Source: Lachnospiraceae bacterium
GTDB taxonomy: Bacteria; Bacillota; Clostridia; Lachnospirales; Lachnospiraceae
DNA: 55,993 nt
Direction: 5' to 3'
Assembly: GCA_018056425.1 (NCBI GenBank)
Contig: JAGPFR010000014.1
Location: forward strand, 1-55,993
Shown: positions 26,298 through 35,776 of the stretch, piece by piece
Numbering within the stretch: position 1 is the stretch's first letter
Layout of the letters: the number at the start of each line of letters is the position of its first letter
Notes under the pieces: model-generated
What the model saw: the letters and a program-made list of their open reading frames with translations, nothing else
The model's database searches: none
What the model was told of the DNA's origin: nothing
Program-made: the position numbers and the translations under genes

Positions 26298-26907
26298 TGA
26301 TGAACTCCTCCAAAATCCCCAATAATTCTTCTCTTCCCTGCTTGGTCTCCGCAGAAAAAGGAAGGATCTTCACATCTTTCTCCATCTTAAGAACAGTCTT
26401 TATATTCTTGATCGATTTATCGATCTGACTGCGCTTTAATTTGTCCGCCTTTGTGGCAACAACAACCGGCGTAAGACCCGCTTTTACGATCCAGTCATAC
26501 ATCTGCCTGTCATCACCCGTAGGATCATGTCTGATGTCTACGAGAAGAACTACACATTTAAGTGTCTTGGACATGCGCAGATATTTCTCGATCATCGGTC
26601 CCCACTTGGCACGCTCTGCCATTGATGTCTTGGCATAACCGTATCCTGGAAGATCGACCAGGTAGAAATAAACATCCTCCTCCATACCTTCCGCACCACA
26701 TCTGACCTTGTAGTAATTGATCGTCCTTGTCTTACCCGGTTCGGATGAAGTTCTCGCAAGTTTCTTCCTGCATAAAACGGTATTGATAAGCGAAGACTTT
26801 CCTACGTTACTTCTTCCGGCAAATGCAAGTTCCGGAATATCGTTAACGGGAAGTTTACTCGTGATACCGCATACTGTATCAAGTTCTGCGTTTTTAACGG
26901 TAAGCAT
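26281..26907 (-). CDS. engB: Ribosome-biogenesis GTPase YihA/YsxC (EngB)
   Basis: Small GTPase needed for assembly of the 50S subunit. G1 GRSNVGKSS near 30-38, G3 DLPGYG near 87-92, G4 TKAD near 152 and the SAETKQG G5 block are visible. 208 residues, normal length. It follows clpX, from which it is separated by a terminator-like hairpin, so it may be expressed by partial read-through. Confidence 0.96.
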   Translation of the reverse strand: MLTVKNAELDTVCGITSKLPVNDIPELAFAGRSNVGKSSLINTVLCRKKLARTSSEPGKTRTINYYKVRCGAEGMEEDVYFYLVDLPGYGYAKTSMAERAKWGPMIEKYLRMSKTLKCVVLLVDIRHDPTGDDRQMYDWIVKAGLTPVVVATKADKLKRSQIDKSIKNIKTVLKMEKDVKILPFSAETKQGREELLGILEEFINERGE

Positions 26908-26935
26908 CTTCTCTCCTCATCTGATCTTACGTTTT

Positions 26936-26976
26936 TATAAAAAATGTGGAACGAAGGAACAACCCCTCGTTCCACA
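26936..26976 (-). terminator. Terminator between clpX and engB
   Basis: Minus strand: TGTGGAACGA pairs with TCGTTCCACA (26976-26967 and 26954-26945), then TTTTTT. Only about 28 bases remain to the engB start and no promoter is visible there, so it is probably leaky. Confidence 0.8.
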
Positions 26977-26993
26977 TAATTCTTATTATGTCT

Positions 26994-28265
26994 TTAAACC
27001 GCGTCTTTTTTCTTTCTGATAAGCTTAGCCTTTTCGGGATTTCCTCCGTTCTCGACTGCAGCTTTTGTAACAAGACAGCTCTTGATAGTTGAATCCGAAG
27101 GTATCTCATACATTACGTTCATCATGGATTTCTCCATAATGGATCTGAGTCCTCTTGCTCCGGTCTTACGCTCGTAAGCCTGATCCGCAACTGATTCTAG
27201 TGCTTCATCTTCAAAATCAAGATCGACCCCGTCCATCTCAAAGAGCTTCTTGTACTGCTTGACAAGTGCATTCTTGGGCTCTTTTAAGATCCTCATGAGT
27301 GCCGCTTTATCAAGTCCTTCAAGAGTAACCGTAATGGGAACACGGCCTACAAATTCGGGAATAAGTCCGAACTTGATCAGATCCTGAGGTTCTACTTTCT
27401 TAAGGACCTCTCCGATCTCTCTTTCGGTCTTGGTGGTAACCTCGGTATTGAAACCGATTGCCTTACGATCGAGTCTGGTCTCGATGATATTCTCGAGTCC
27501 GTCAAACGCACCGCCGCAGATGAAAAGAATATTGGTAGTGTCGATCTGTATAAGCTCCTGATGAGGATGCTTTCTTCCGCCCTGAGGAGGTACGGAAGCA
27601 ACGGTTCCTTCAACTATCTTGAGAAGTGCCTGCTGAACGCCTTCACCGGATACATCTCTGGTGATCGAAACGTTCTCGGACTTCTTGGTTATCTTATCGA
27701 TCTCATCGATATATACGATTCCGTGGGACGCTCTGGCCACATCATAATCGGCAGCCTGGATAAGCTTGAGGAGAATGTTCTCAACATCTTCTCCGACATA
27801 TCCCGCTTCGGTAAGTGTCGTTGCATCTGCAATGGCAAAAGGCACGTTGATTATCTTGGCAAGAGTCTGCGCAAGATAAGTCTTTCCGCTTCCGGTAGGT
27901 CCGAGGAGCAGAATATTACTCTTCTGAAGCTCCACATCACCTTCCTTGGGAGGATTGGTCACGCGCTTATAATGATTGTAAACCGCAACGGCAAGGGCCT
28001 TTTTGGCGTCTTCCTGGCCTATTACGTATTCATCAAGAAACTCTTTGATCTGGCGGGGCTTTAAAAGCCTGATCTCCTCACTGTTTCCTGCGGATGAATA
28101 TTCGGTTTCGTCGAAATCATCTTCGATGATATCCGAACAGATACCTATACACTCATCACAGATATAGATTCCGGGAGGGCCCGCAACCAGCTTCTTTGCG
28201 TCCTTCTTAAGCTTTCCGCAAAAAGAGCATCTGATTTCTCCGTCATTATCTTTCTTGGATGCCAT
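26994..28265 (-). CDS. clpX: ClpX, ATPase subunit of the ClpXP protease
   Basis: Unfolds substrates and feeds them to ClpP. Zinc-binding domain with Cys13, Cys16, Cys36 and Cys39, Walker [13 protein letters not shown] near 122-133, Walker [11 protein letters not shown] near 183, sensor GARGLRS near 365. An RKH-type pore segment is not resolved by eye. 423 residues. Its start overlaps the stop of clpP by one base. Confidence 0.98.
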   Translation of the reverse strand: MASKKDNDGEIRCSFCGKLKKDAKKLVAGPPGIYICDECIGICSDIIEDDFDETEYSSAGNSEEIRLLKPRQIKEFLDEYVIGQEDAKKALAVAVYNHYKRVTNPPKEGDVELQKSNILLLGPTGSGKTYLAQTLAKIINVPFAIADATTLTEAGYVGEDVENILLKLIQAADYDVARASHGIVYIDEIDKITKKSENVSITRDVSGEGVQQALLKIVEGTVASVPPQGGRKHPHQELIQIDTTNILFICGGAFDGLENIIETRLDRKAIGFNTEVTTKTEREIGEVLKKVEPQDLIKFGLIPEFVGRVPITVTLEGLDKAALMRILKEPKNALVKQYKKLFEMDGVDLDFEDEALESVADQAYERKTGARGLRSIMEKSMMNVMYEIPSDSTIKSCLVTKAAVENGGNPEKAKLIRKKKDAV

Positions 28266-28867
28266 TATTTCTTATCTCCGGTGTCATGGTTTTCGATGAC
28301 AGAATCTACAAGGCCGTACTCTACAGCCTCTTTGGCGCTCATCCAGTTATCACGATCGGTGTCGGTGCACATCTGCTCATAGGACTTGCCGGTGTTCTCG
28401 GCGAGGATCCTGTTGAGCTTCTCCTTGGTGCGGAGAATGTTCTTCGCAGCAATCTCAATCTCGGTAGCCTGACCCTTTGCTCCGCCTGAAGGCTGATGGA
28501 TCATAACCTCGGCATTGGGAAGGATATATCTCTTTCCCTTTGCTCCGCCTGCAAGGAGGAATGCTCCCATGCTGGCTGCCATACCGATACATACGGTTGA
28601 TACGTCGCACTTGATGTAGTGCATGGTATCGTAAATAGCCATTCCTGCGGTTACGGATCCGCCGGGGCTATTGATATAAAGGTGAATATCCTTCTCGGGA
28701 TCTTCTGCTTCAAGGAAAAGAAGCTGTGCCACAACGATACTTGCGGTATCATCGTTAACCTCATCTCCGAGGAAAATAATACGGTCTTTTAAAAGTCTTG
28801 AATAAATATCATATGAGCGCTCACCCTTAGAGGTTTGCTCAATGACATAAGGTACTAAACTTGACAT
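28265..28867 (-). CDS. clpP: ATP-dependent Clp protease proteolytic subunit
   Basis: Serine protease of the tetradecameric ClpP barrel. Ser99 in GMAASMG, His124 in MIHQPSGG and an Asp near 173 (TDRDNWMS) form the triad. 200 residues with a short propeptide possible. Adjacent to tig (stop/start neighbours at 28868/28867), giving the classical tig-clpP-clpX order. Confidence 0.98.
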   Translation of the reverse strand: MSSLVPYVIEQTSKGERSYDIYSRLLKDRIIFLGDEVNDDTASIVVAQLLFLEAEDPEKDIHLYINSPGGSVTAGMAIYDTMHYIKCDVSTVCIGMAASMGAFLLAGGAKGKRYILPNAEVMIHQPSGGAKGQATEIEIAAKNILRTKEKLNRILAENTGKSYEQMCTDTDRDNWMSAKEAVEYGLVDSVIENHDTGDKK

Positions 28868-30148
28868 TTATACCTCCTTTGCATTGTCGGTAACAAACTC
28901 CATAGCTTTCTTGATAACGATATCGTTATTAAGTTCCTTAAGTCCCTTGGCTTCGAGCATCTCCTTAACCTTCTCTACTTCAAGCTGGTATGCCTCTGCC
29001 ATGGACTCGTACTCTTTCTGACGATCATCATCGGTAGCCTCGATGCCTTCCTTCTCGGCAACTGCCTGAAGAACAAGGCGGGACTTGATACGGTCCTCAG
29101 CCTGAGGTCTTACCTGCTCCATCATTCTGTCAAGGGTAAGTCCGGTGTACTTAACGTACTGATCCCATGAAAGACCCTGCATCTGAAGTCTCTGCTGATA
29201 ATCTCTGATGATCATCTTCTGCTCGGTCTCGAAGATCTCCTCGGGGATATCCATCTTGGAACCCTCGATAACCTTGGCAATAGCCTCGTCCTGCTTCTTG
29301 CCTCTTGCCTCGTTAAGCTTATCTACTTCAAGATCGCTCTTAACGGAATCCTTGTAATCCTGAACGGAACCAAATCCCTTGTCTGATGCATAATCATCAT
29401 CAAGAGCGGGAACATTCTTCTCTTCGATCTCATTAACCTTGCACTTGAAGACTGATGCCTTTCCTGCAAGTGAATCTTCGTGATAATCCTCGGGGAAGGC
29501 TACGTTTACTTCAACGTCCTCACCGATCTTAGCGCCTACAAGCTGCTCTTCGAATCCGGGAATGAACTGTCCGGAACCGATGGTAAGGGTGTAATTGTCT
29601 CCCTTTCCGCCTTCGAATGCTACTCCGTCTACAAATCCCTCGAAATCAAGCTTGATACGGTCGCCGTCGGCAACGGGTCTCTCTACCTTCTCAAATCTTG
29701 CATCCTTATCGAGCTCGGACTGGATCTTCTTCTCAACATCCTCATCGGTAACTACGGTATCAACTGCAGCAATCTCGATTCCCTTGTAATCTCCGAGTTC
29801 GATCTCGGGTCTTACACATACGGTTGCAGTGAAGATAACGGGCTTGCCTGCTTCAGCCTGAACTACTTCGAAGCTGGGGCTGGACATGATGTCCTCGTCA
29901 ACCTCGTCGTAAGCCTTTTCATACTCATCGGGAATAAGCTCATCGAGAGCCTCGTTGTAGAATACCTCTTTGCCGTACATCTTCTCGATTACGTTCTTGG
30001 GAGCCTTACCCTTTCTGAATCCGGGAATGCTGATGCTTCCCTTCTGCTTATTATATGCAGCATTGATAGCCTTATCGAACTCCTCGGCTGCGACCTCAAT
30101 GGTCATCTTGATCTTGCTTCCTTCAAGTTTCTCGACACTAACACTCAT
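28868..30148 (-). CDS. tig: Trigger factor
   Basis: Ribosome-bound chaperone and peptidyl-prolyl isomerase. Ribosome-binding signature GFRKGKAPKNVIEKMYG near 43-59, an FKBP domain about 150-245 (DGDRIKLDFEGFVDGVAFEGG), and the helical C-terminal arms to residue 426. Full length. Its own strong promoter lies about 75-100 bases upstream. Confidence 0.97.
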   Translation of the reverse strand: MSVSVEKLEGSKIKMTIEVAAEEFDKAINAAYNKQKGSISIPGFRKGKAPKNVIEKMYGKEVFYNEALDELIPDEYEKAYDEVDEDIMSSPSFEVVQAEAGKPVIFTATVCVRPEIELGDYKGIEIAAVDTVVTDEDVEKKIQSELDKDARFEKVERPVADGDRIKLDFEGFVDGVAFEGGKGDNYTLTIGSGQFIPGFEEQLVGAKIGEDVEVNVAFPEDYHEDSLAGKASVFKCKVNEIEEKNVPALDDDYASDKGFGSVQDYKDSVKSDLEVDKLNEARGKKQDEAIAKVIEGSKMDIPEEIFETEQKMIIRDYQQRLQMQGLSWDQYVKYTGLTLDRMMEQVRPQAEDRIKSRLVLQAVAEKEGIEATDDDRQKEYESMAEAYQLEVEKVKEMLEAKGLKELNNDIVIKKAMEFVTDNAKEV

Positions 30149-30222
30149 TTGAAAATCTCGCTTTCTAAAATTATTAAATGTAACGCCTCACGGGCGCTTT
30201 TCGCATTGCGCAGACAAAGTTT

Positions 30223-30251
30223 AGTATACCCGATGAATACGCAATAATCAA
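30223..30251 (-). promoter_or_regulatory. Promoter of the tig-clpP-clpX operon
   Basis: Minus strand TTGATT (30251-30246), a 17-base spacer, and TATACT (30228-30223). The -35 box ends only a few bases from the stop of the upstream kinase gene. Confidence 0.85.
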
Positions 30252-30255
30252 GCAA

Positions 30256-31086
30256 TTAGGACTGAATGTTTCGTGAATAAACCACCCCTGCCCTGTCGTC
30301 AAATCCGGCAAGAATCTTTTCAGCTTCCTTCTCGGACTTCTTATAACCCGCAGGCGTGAGCATGGCGATATCCATAAGCCGGCACAAAACCGTATACATA
30401 TCGGGAATTCTGGCGGAAACCTCCCTGTAAGTGCACTCTCTTATGAGAAGCTCCAAAGAAGCGGAATAAGACGGATCATCGCTTCTGATGGAAACATACT
30501 TTTCACCCGAAGGCGCCTTTTTGCCCGTCAGCATGCGGTAAAACAGCGTTCCGAAGGCATATACATCGGAGTACATTCCTTGTTTTGACTTATTGTCAAT
30601 TTGCTCAGGAGCGCTCTCCCCTGCCGTTCCTGCCCTGGAATTGTCCGCCTCTTCCAGAAAACAGGCCGTTCCGAGGTCGACAAGCCTGATCTCCCCATCC
30701 GGCTGAAGGATCAGATTCTCTGCTTTCAGATCCCTGAACAAAATATTGCCGTCCGCCTGCTGCAAATAAGCTAATCCGTCCGCAACCGTCACCGCAAACT
30801 TCATAGCTTCCGGCTGACCGAATCCGCTCCTTAAGCTGATTGCTTCATCAAGCGAAGTTCCCCAGATATATTCTTCAAGGATGTAATATTTTCCATCCTC
30901 ATCAAAAGAATCCTCAAACTTCGGAAAAAGAGGGTGATCTGCCAGCTTCAGAAACTTCTCTTCCCTGTCGCGGACGTTTTTGTCCGTCATCTCCTTGAGA
31001 GCGAAAAAAACTCCGCCCTTTTTTACCCTGTAGACATTTCCGAATGAACCGGAAGCCATTAATTTCTTATCATCAAATACACGCAT
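30256..31086 (-). CDS. Serine/threonine protein kinase, cytoplasmic, with HRD and DFG variants
   Basis: A 276-residue Hanks-type kinase made only of the catalytic domain; no membrane helix or PASTA repeats. Gly loop GSFGNVY at 13-19, Lys31 in FALKEM, catalytic loop FRDLKAEN at 117-124 (His of HRD is Phe), DLG at 137-139 (Phe of DFG is Leu), and APEQ near 160. The catalytic Asp residues are kept, so activity is likely. It follows a PP2C-like protein by 14 bases; both trail dxr. Confidence 0.88.
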   Translation of the reverse strand: MRVFDDKKLMASGSFGNVYRVKKGGVFFALKEMTDKNVRDREEKFLKLADHPLFPKFEDSFDEDGKYYILEEYIWGTSLDEAISLRSGFGQPEAMKFAVTVADGLAYLQQADGNILFRDLKAENLILQPDGEIRLVDLGTACFLEEADNSRAGTAGESAPEQIDNKSKQGMYSDVYAFGTLFYRMLTGKKAPSGEKYVSIRSDDPSYSASLELLIRECTYREVSARIPDMYTVLCRLMDIAMLTPAGYKKSEKEAEKILAGFDDRAGVVYSRNIQS

Positions 31087-31100
31087 ATTTCACCCTGTTT

Positions 31101-31757
31101 TCATTTAACCGCAAGTGCGCCGATGCACCCGCTGAAATCTTCACCTGCAATTTCCCGCAAATGTCTGTCAAAGGAATCATCATCTGCGATATCCGATGTA
31201 TCCAGTACGGACATTATACTTTCCGCTTCTTTGCCCGAAGCATTCAGTAAAACTTCATCCGCCCATTTCTCCGGGCATGCAAGTATCACCGTTTCGGAAA
31301 ACAAAACGATCACATCCTCGCCGCCAAACTCCTGCGACAGGCATTTTACGAATTTCTTTTTACCGAAGACCTCCGCGGTTCTCACTATGCACATGCCGGA
31401 GCCTTCGGTCACATAGACATATGCATTTTCTCCGGCTGCCAGGATTCCGGCGCTTCCGCTTCCGAATTCCGAACCCGGACCAAGCATGGGAGCTTTTCCC
31501 GCAGGGGAAGTTGAGAAACCGAATACCGCAGCCTGCAGATAATCAGCTCCGTATTTCGAAATGCCGCCTACGAAATCCCCGGTGAAAAAAAGGGCAAGAC
31601 TCCCTTTGAGCTCACCCGTAACTAAGCCTGCGTTTTCCTTTTCACCGGAAACGGGCAGGTCCCCGCATATTGCCATGGCGGCGCAGATTCCTCCGGCATC
31701 CGCCTTTTCAAGCACCACATGTCCGGTTGTCTTAAATAATCCGGTCAGATATTCCAA
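31101..31757 (-). CDS. Probable PP2C-like pseudophosphatase
   Basis: A 218-residue protein whose strand order parallels PP2C phosphatases: LALFFTGDFVGG aligns with the VADGMGG block, SAGILAAGENAYVYVTEGSG with the GDSR block, VIVLFSETVILACPEKWADEV with the ILASDG block, and the end GEDFSGCIGALAV with the DN(I/V)T block. The metal-binding Asp residues of the family are replaced, so it is probably inactive. The match is by eye and weak; it may instead be unrelated. It lies directly between dxr and the kinase, abutting dxr without a gap. Confidence 0.5.
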   Translation of the reverse strand: MEYLTGLFKTTGHVVLEKADAGGICAAMAICGDLPVSGEKENAGLVTGELKGSLALFFTGDFVGGISKYGADYLQAAVFGFSTSPAGKAPMLGPGSEFGSGSAGILAAGENAYVYVTEGSGMCIVRTAEVFGKKKFVKCLSQEFGGEDVIVLFSETVILACPEKWADEVLLNASGKEAESIMSVLDTSDIADDDSFDRHLREIAGEDFSGCIGALAVK

Positions 31758-32894
31758 TCAGGCATTCTCCCTTGCTTCCTTCTCCGCATCGAGAATCTGT
31801 GCAACCGTAGGATCAGCGATAACCTTATGTGCGTTCATCGCCCTTTCGATCTCTTCATAGATATCGAGGAATCCGATCTTATGATCAAGGAATCTCGCAA
31901 CAGCTTCTTCATTGGCTGCATTAAATACGGTGGGCATAGTTCCGCCGATACCTGCGGCCGTATAAGCAAGTGCAAGTCCCCTGAAAGTATCCGTGTCGGG
32001 CTTTTCGAAAGTCAGTGCACCGGTCTTGAACAGATCGAGCTTTTCGGATTTCATCGGCATCCTGTCCGGATAAAAGAGAGCGTAATTGATGGGAAGCTTC
32101 ATGTCGGGAGTTCCCATCTGCCCTATTACTGCGCCGTCCTTAAACTCAACAGCGGAGTGAAGAACTGACTGAGGATGAACCGTTACACATACCCTTTCGT
32201 GACCAACGCCAAAGAGCCAGGCGGCTTCCATTACTTCAAGCCCCTTATTTACAAGGCTTGCGCTGTCTATCGTGATCTTGCGTCCCATATTCCAGTTAGG
32301 GTGCTTAAGTGCATCCTCGGGAGTCTTGGTAGCAAGTTCGTCTCTGGTCATTCCTCTGAAAGGTCCGCCCGAACAGGTAAGGATTATCTTCTCTATGCGA
32401 TCTGCAGGTGAACCCTGAAGTGACTGGAAAATCGCGGAATGCTCACTGTCAACGGGAAGGATTTTAATACCCTTCTCTTTAGCCAGCGGCATGATGATAT
32501 GTCCCGCACAAACAAGAGTCTCCTTATTTGCAAGAGCAATATCCTTACCTGACTCTATCGCAGCTATGGTGGGCCTGATTCCTATCATTCCCACGATGGC
32601 AGTAACAATGATATCACTGCAGGGATCTGCGGCCATTTCCATTGAGCCTTCCATTCCTGTCAGAACCTTAACACCGCTCAGATCCTTAATTCTGTCTTTA
32701 AGATCCTTTGCGGCTTTTTCATCATCCATTACCGCAATCTCAGGCATGAATTCTCTGACCTGCTTCTCCATCAGGTCCACGTTTGTTCCTGCTGCCAGCG
32801 CGGTTATCTTTATTTTGTCAGGATTCTGTCTGGCCACTTCAAGAGTCTGTGTACCAATCGAACCCGTAGAACCCAATACAGATACTCTTTTCAT
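31758..32894 (-). CDS. dxr: 1-deoxy-D-xylulose 5-phosphate reductoisomerase
   Basis: Second enzyme of the MEP pathway, NADPH-dependent. N-terminal VLGSTGSIGTQTLEV at 6-20, ALANKETLVCAGH near 115-127, the metal and substrate block VDSEHSAIFQSLQG near 142-155, GPFRGM near 171 and ASLVNKGLEVMEA near 205-217. 378 residues. In many Firmicutes dxr precedes rseP; here rseP comes first and a palindromic element separates the two. Confidence 0.98.
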   Translation of the reverse strand: MKRVSVLGSTGSIGTQTLEVARQNPDKIKITALAAGTNVDLMEKQVREFMPEIAVMDDEKAAKDLKDRIKDLSGVKVLTGMEGSMEMAADPCSDIIVTAIVGMIGIRPTIAAIESGKDIALANKETLVCAGHIIMPLAKEKGIKILPVDSEHSAIFQSLQGSPADRIEKIILTCSGGPFRGMTRDELATKTPEDALKHPNWNMGRKITIDSASLVNKGLEVMEAAWLFGVGHERVCVTVHPQSVLHSAVEFKDGAVIGQMGTPDMKLPINYALFYPDRMPMKSEKLDLFKTGALTFEKPDTDTFRGLALAYTAAGIGGTMPTVFNAANEEAVARFLDHKIGFLDIYEEIERAMNAHKVIADPTVAQILDAEKEARENA

Positions 32895-32958
32895 CTATAT
32901 CTCCTACACATGTAAGACTATAGTCTTTAAATAATTATGCCTCAGCGAGGCGAAGTGT

Positions 32959-33082
32959 CGTGCGTTTGTTTTTCGGGACCTCCGGAGCGCAGGTACTTAG
33001 TGAGAACGAGCTCCGCGAAGTTCGAACTTAGTACCTCTACGCGAGGACGGGGCGACAAGCGAATCCCGAAAAACAATGCACG
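32959..33082. repeat. Long imperfect inverted-repeat element between rseP and dxr
   Basis: Outer arms CGTGC.TTTGTTTTTCGGGA (from 32959) and TCCCGAAAAACAATGCACG (33064-33082). Inner arms GGTACTTAGT (32992-33001) and ACTTAGTACC (33026-33035) pair except for a T-T mismatch. A GAAC...GTTC loop stem lies in the centre. It may be a MITE- or REP-like element, or a structured RNA between genes. The 211-base gap holds no ORF. Confidence 0.65.
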
Positions 33083-33105
33083 GCGATTCGACTTGCGTGT
33101 ATAAA

Positions 33106-34197
33106 CTAGTTAAAGATGTTGTGTATATCGTTAAAGAATACGGCGACGACTATCATGAGCAGCAGAACCATGCCTGCGAGGTGAACATACGCCTCCTTCT
33201 TGGGAGGTACGGGCTTTCCGCGTACGATCTCAACAAGTGAAAAAAGAATTCTACCGCCGTCAAGTGCAGGAACGGGAAGCAGATTAAAGATACCCAGGTT
33301 TACTGTAAGTAACAGGGTAAGATTAAGCATGTTTACAAGAACGGTCTGCCATCCGTAGGGACTGGTCTCCTCGATGATGTCTCCGACCATGTTGACCATT
33401 CCGACAGGACCCGCAACATTCTCACGATTGATATTGCCGGTGATAAGTGCACCGAGCCCTTTCCATACCATCAGCACATTGTATCTCATCTCATACCATG
33501 TGTATCTGAACGCATCGAAACCGTGAAGTTCTTCGACATAAGTATTGTTGGTAATTCCGATCAGATATCTGCCGTATTCCTCATTATAGACGGGAGTAAG
33601 GGTAACCTCTCCGTATTCCGAACCTCTCTGATATCCGACGCGTACATCACCGCCGTGATAATAGGATGTGAAAACAGAGATCTCATCATACAGATAGATC
33701 TTTCCGCCGTTCAGTGAAGTGATCTTATCGCCGGGCTGAAGACCCGCAGCCTCTGCCGCACCGCCCTCGATGACTTCGGTCACTACAGGCTCTCTGATCA
33801 CGATCATGTTGACCATGATGAAAGCAACGATAAATCCGAGGATGAAATTAAAAAGAGGACCTGCAAGAAGAGTCGCAAGCTTGGACCAGGGTGATGCATT
33901 TAAGAACTTTGATCTGTCCTTAATCTGACCCTGAACTTCCTCTCCGGCTTCTTCCGAATCCTCGACTTCATCCATTCCGTCATAGACGCAAGCTCCGCCT
34001 AAAGGAAGGACATTTATCTTATAAGTTGTATCGCCTTTTTTGAATTTGATGATGGAAGGTCCGAATCCGACCATGAATTCCTTGACTCTGATGCCGTTTG
34101 CTTTGGCAACTATGAAATGACCGAATTCATGAGATACGACAACTATCGAAAAAATTATGATAAACCATATGAGTGAAAAAAACATATTCATAGACAA
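33106..34197 (-). CDS. rseP: Site-2 (RIP) zinc metalloprotease RseP
   Basis: Membrane-embedded M50 protease that cleaves transmembrane anti-sigma factors or similar. HEFGH at 23-27 in the first helix, a PDZ domain (about 165-230, VIEGGAAEAAGLQPGDKITS), and the NLLPVPALDGGRI motif near 310-322 with the third zinc ligand. Four membrane helices, 363 residues. Confidence 0.96.
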   Translation of the reverse strand: MSMNMFFSLIWFIIIFSIVVVSHEFGHFIVAKANGIRVKEFMVGFGPSIIKFKKGDTTYKINVLPLGGACVYDGMDEVEDSEEAGEEVQGQIKDRSKFLNASPWSKLATLLAGPLFNFILGFIVAFIMVNMIVIREPVVTEVIEGGAAEAAGLQPGDKITSLNGGKIYLYDEISVFTSYYHGGDVRVGYQRGSEYGEVTLTPVYNEEYGRYLIGITNNTYVEELHGFDAFRYTWYEMRYNVLMVWKGLGALITGNINRENVAGPVGMVNMVGDIIEETSPYGWQTVLVNMLNLTLLLTVNLGIFNLLPVPALDGGRILFSLVEIVRGKPVPPKKEAYVHLAGMVLLLMIVVAVFFNDIHNIFN

Positions 34198-34222
34198 AAC
34201 TCCTTACGGCTGACCGTAAAGT

Positions 34223-35050
34223 TCAGATTGCCGCAACAAGCAGATAGGTGAGGATGTATGCGGCAGGTCCGCAAAGGATCATCGAATCGAATCTGTCCAT
34301 AATTCCGCCGTGTCCGGGGATCAGATGTCCGAAATCCTTGATATTGTTGTTTCTTTTGATGCCGGAAGCCGCAAGGTCTCCGACCATTCCCATAAGCGCC
34401 CCCACTCCGCAGATGAGTGCTACCTTCCACTCAACATACTGAACGGGCATAAATCTCTTAACATACAAAAGTCCGAAGATCAGTCCCAGCACGGCACTTC
34501 CGATGATACCTCCGATGCAGCCTTCGGTTGATTTTTTGGGAGACAGCTCCTTAAAAGGATGATGCTTTCCGAAGAGACTTCCCGCACAATATGCGAGAGT
34601 ATCGCATCCCCATGATGAAATGAGTACCATCCATACGAGGAATTCCCTGCCTTCCAGCTCGCGGATCATGTAGATGAAGCTGAGCATTATCGGACAGTAG
34701 ATGACGGAAAAAACCGTTCTTACTATACGATCGCTTGAGTACAGGGGGAACTTTACCACGAACCAGACTAGTTCAACAACCATGAACGATCCGATTCCGA
34801 TGATCAGATAAGTTGCATCGGATGTAAAGTTTACCGCCATGTAATAAAGCACTATGGAAATGACCGCGATAAGATCGGGGCCGTTTACATTTCTCTTCTC
34901 CGTTTCGGAGCAAAGTGCTTTAACAAGCTCGAAATATCCAACGATCGATATGAGCATTAAAAGCGCAGACAGCAAATATCCGCCAAAGGCAAAACAGGTG
35001 CCCATGACGGCTATCAGCACAATCCCACTTACAAGTCTTTTTGCGAACAT
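34223..35050 (-). CDS. cdsA: Phosphatidate cytidylyltransferase
   Basis: Makes CDP-diacylglycerol, the phospholipid precursor used by PgsA (50666-51259). Many hydrophobic helices over 275 residues. The family signature is at 229-257: IKRNNNIKDFGHLIPGHGG, then MDRFDS. Sixteen bases behind uppS. Confidence 0.96.
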   Translation of the reverse strand: MFAKRLVSGIVLIAVMGTCFAFGGYLLSALLMLISIVGYFELVKALCSETEKRNVNGPDLIAVISIVLYYMAVNFTSDATYLIIGIGSFMVVELVWFVVKFPLYSSDRIVRTVFSVIYCPIMLSFIYMIRELEGREFLVWMVLISSWGCDTLAYCAGSLFGKHHPFKELSPKKSTEGCIGGIIGSAVLGLIFGLLYVKRFMPVQYVEWKVALICGVGALMGMVGDLAASGIKRNNNIKDFGHLIPGHGGIMDRFDSMILCGPAAYILTYLLVAAI

Positions 35051-35065
35051 TAAGATATCCTGCCT

Positions 35066-35776
35066 TTACTTTTCATCCTTTACGAGACCACCGAATTTTC
35101 TGGTCCTCGACGCATAGCTTTCAAGCGCCTTGTCGAGCTCTTTCTCATTAAAATCGGGCCATGCGCAGTCTGCAAAATAAAACTCGCTGTATGCAACCTG
35201 CCACAGAAGGAAATTGGAAATCCTCTGTTCGCCACAGGTACGGATCAAAAGATCGGGATCCGGTCCGCCGGCTGTATCGAGAGCATCCGAAATATCCTTC
35301 TCGGTAATGCTCTTCATAAAATCGATGTCCTTTTCGGATGAAAGTTTTCTTACGGCTCTTACAATCTCATCGCGTCCGCCGTAATTAAGCGCTATCTGGA
35401 ATAAAAGTCCCGTGTTGCCTGCTGTCTTTGCTTCAAGATCTGCAATGGACTCACGAAGATCGGGAGCAAGTGCGGTTTTATCGCCGATGACCCTTACTCT
35501 CATATTATTCTTCATCGCACGCTTGATTGAATTTTTCATATACTCGCGGAGAAGTCCCATAAGTGCATCAACTTCTTCGGCCGGTCTGTTCCAGTTCTCG
35601 GTGGAAAATGCATAAACTGTGAAAACCTTGATGCCCTTATTCCACACGATCTCACACATGTCTTCTACAACATGTGCACCCTTTACATGTCCGGCATTTC
35701 TCGGAAGACCTTTTTTCCTGGCCCATCTTCCGTTGCCGTCGAGTATTATCGCAAGATGCTCGGGAACATTACTCAT
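35066..35776 (-). CDS. uppS: Isoprenyl transferase (undecaprenyl diphosphate synthase)
   Basis: Makes the C55 carrier lipid for cell-wall synthesis. Asp13 in LDGNGRWA at 12-19, FSTENW near 70, and the closing RTCGEQRISNFLLWQ near 188-202 are typical. 236 residues. Its start overlaps the stop of frr by one base. Confidence 0.97.
   Translation of the reverse strand: MSNVPEHLAIILDGNGRWARKKGLPRNAGHVKGAHVVEDMCEIVWNKGIKVFTVYAFSTENWNRPAEEVDALMGLLREYMKNSIKRAMKNNMRVRVIGDKTALAPDLRESIADLEAKTAGNTGLLFQIALNYGGRDEIVRAVRKLSSEKDIDFMKSITEKDISDALDTAGGPDPDLLIRTCGEQRISNFLLWQVAYSEFYFADCAWPDFNEKELDKALESYASRTRKFGGLVKDEK

Noticed and set aside
29480-30247. 255-codon plus-strand frame opposite tig
   Set aside because: Crosses the tig promoter and start; it is a by-product of tig codon usage.
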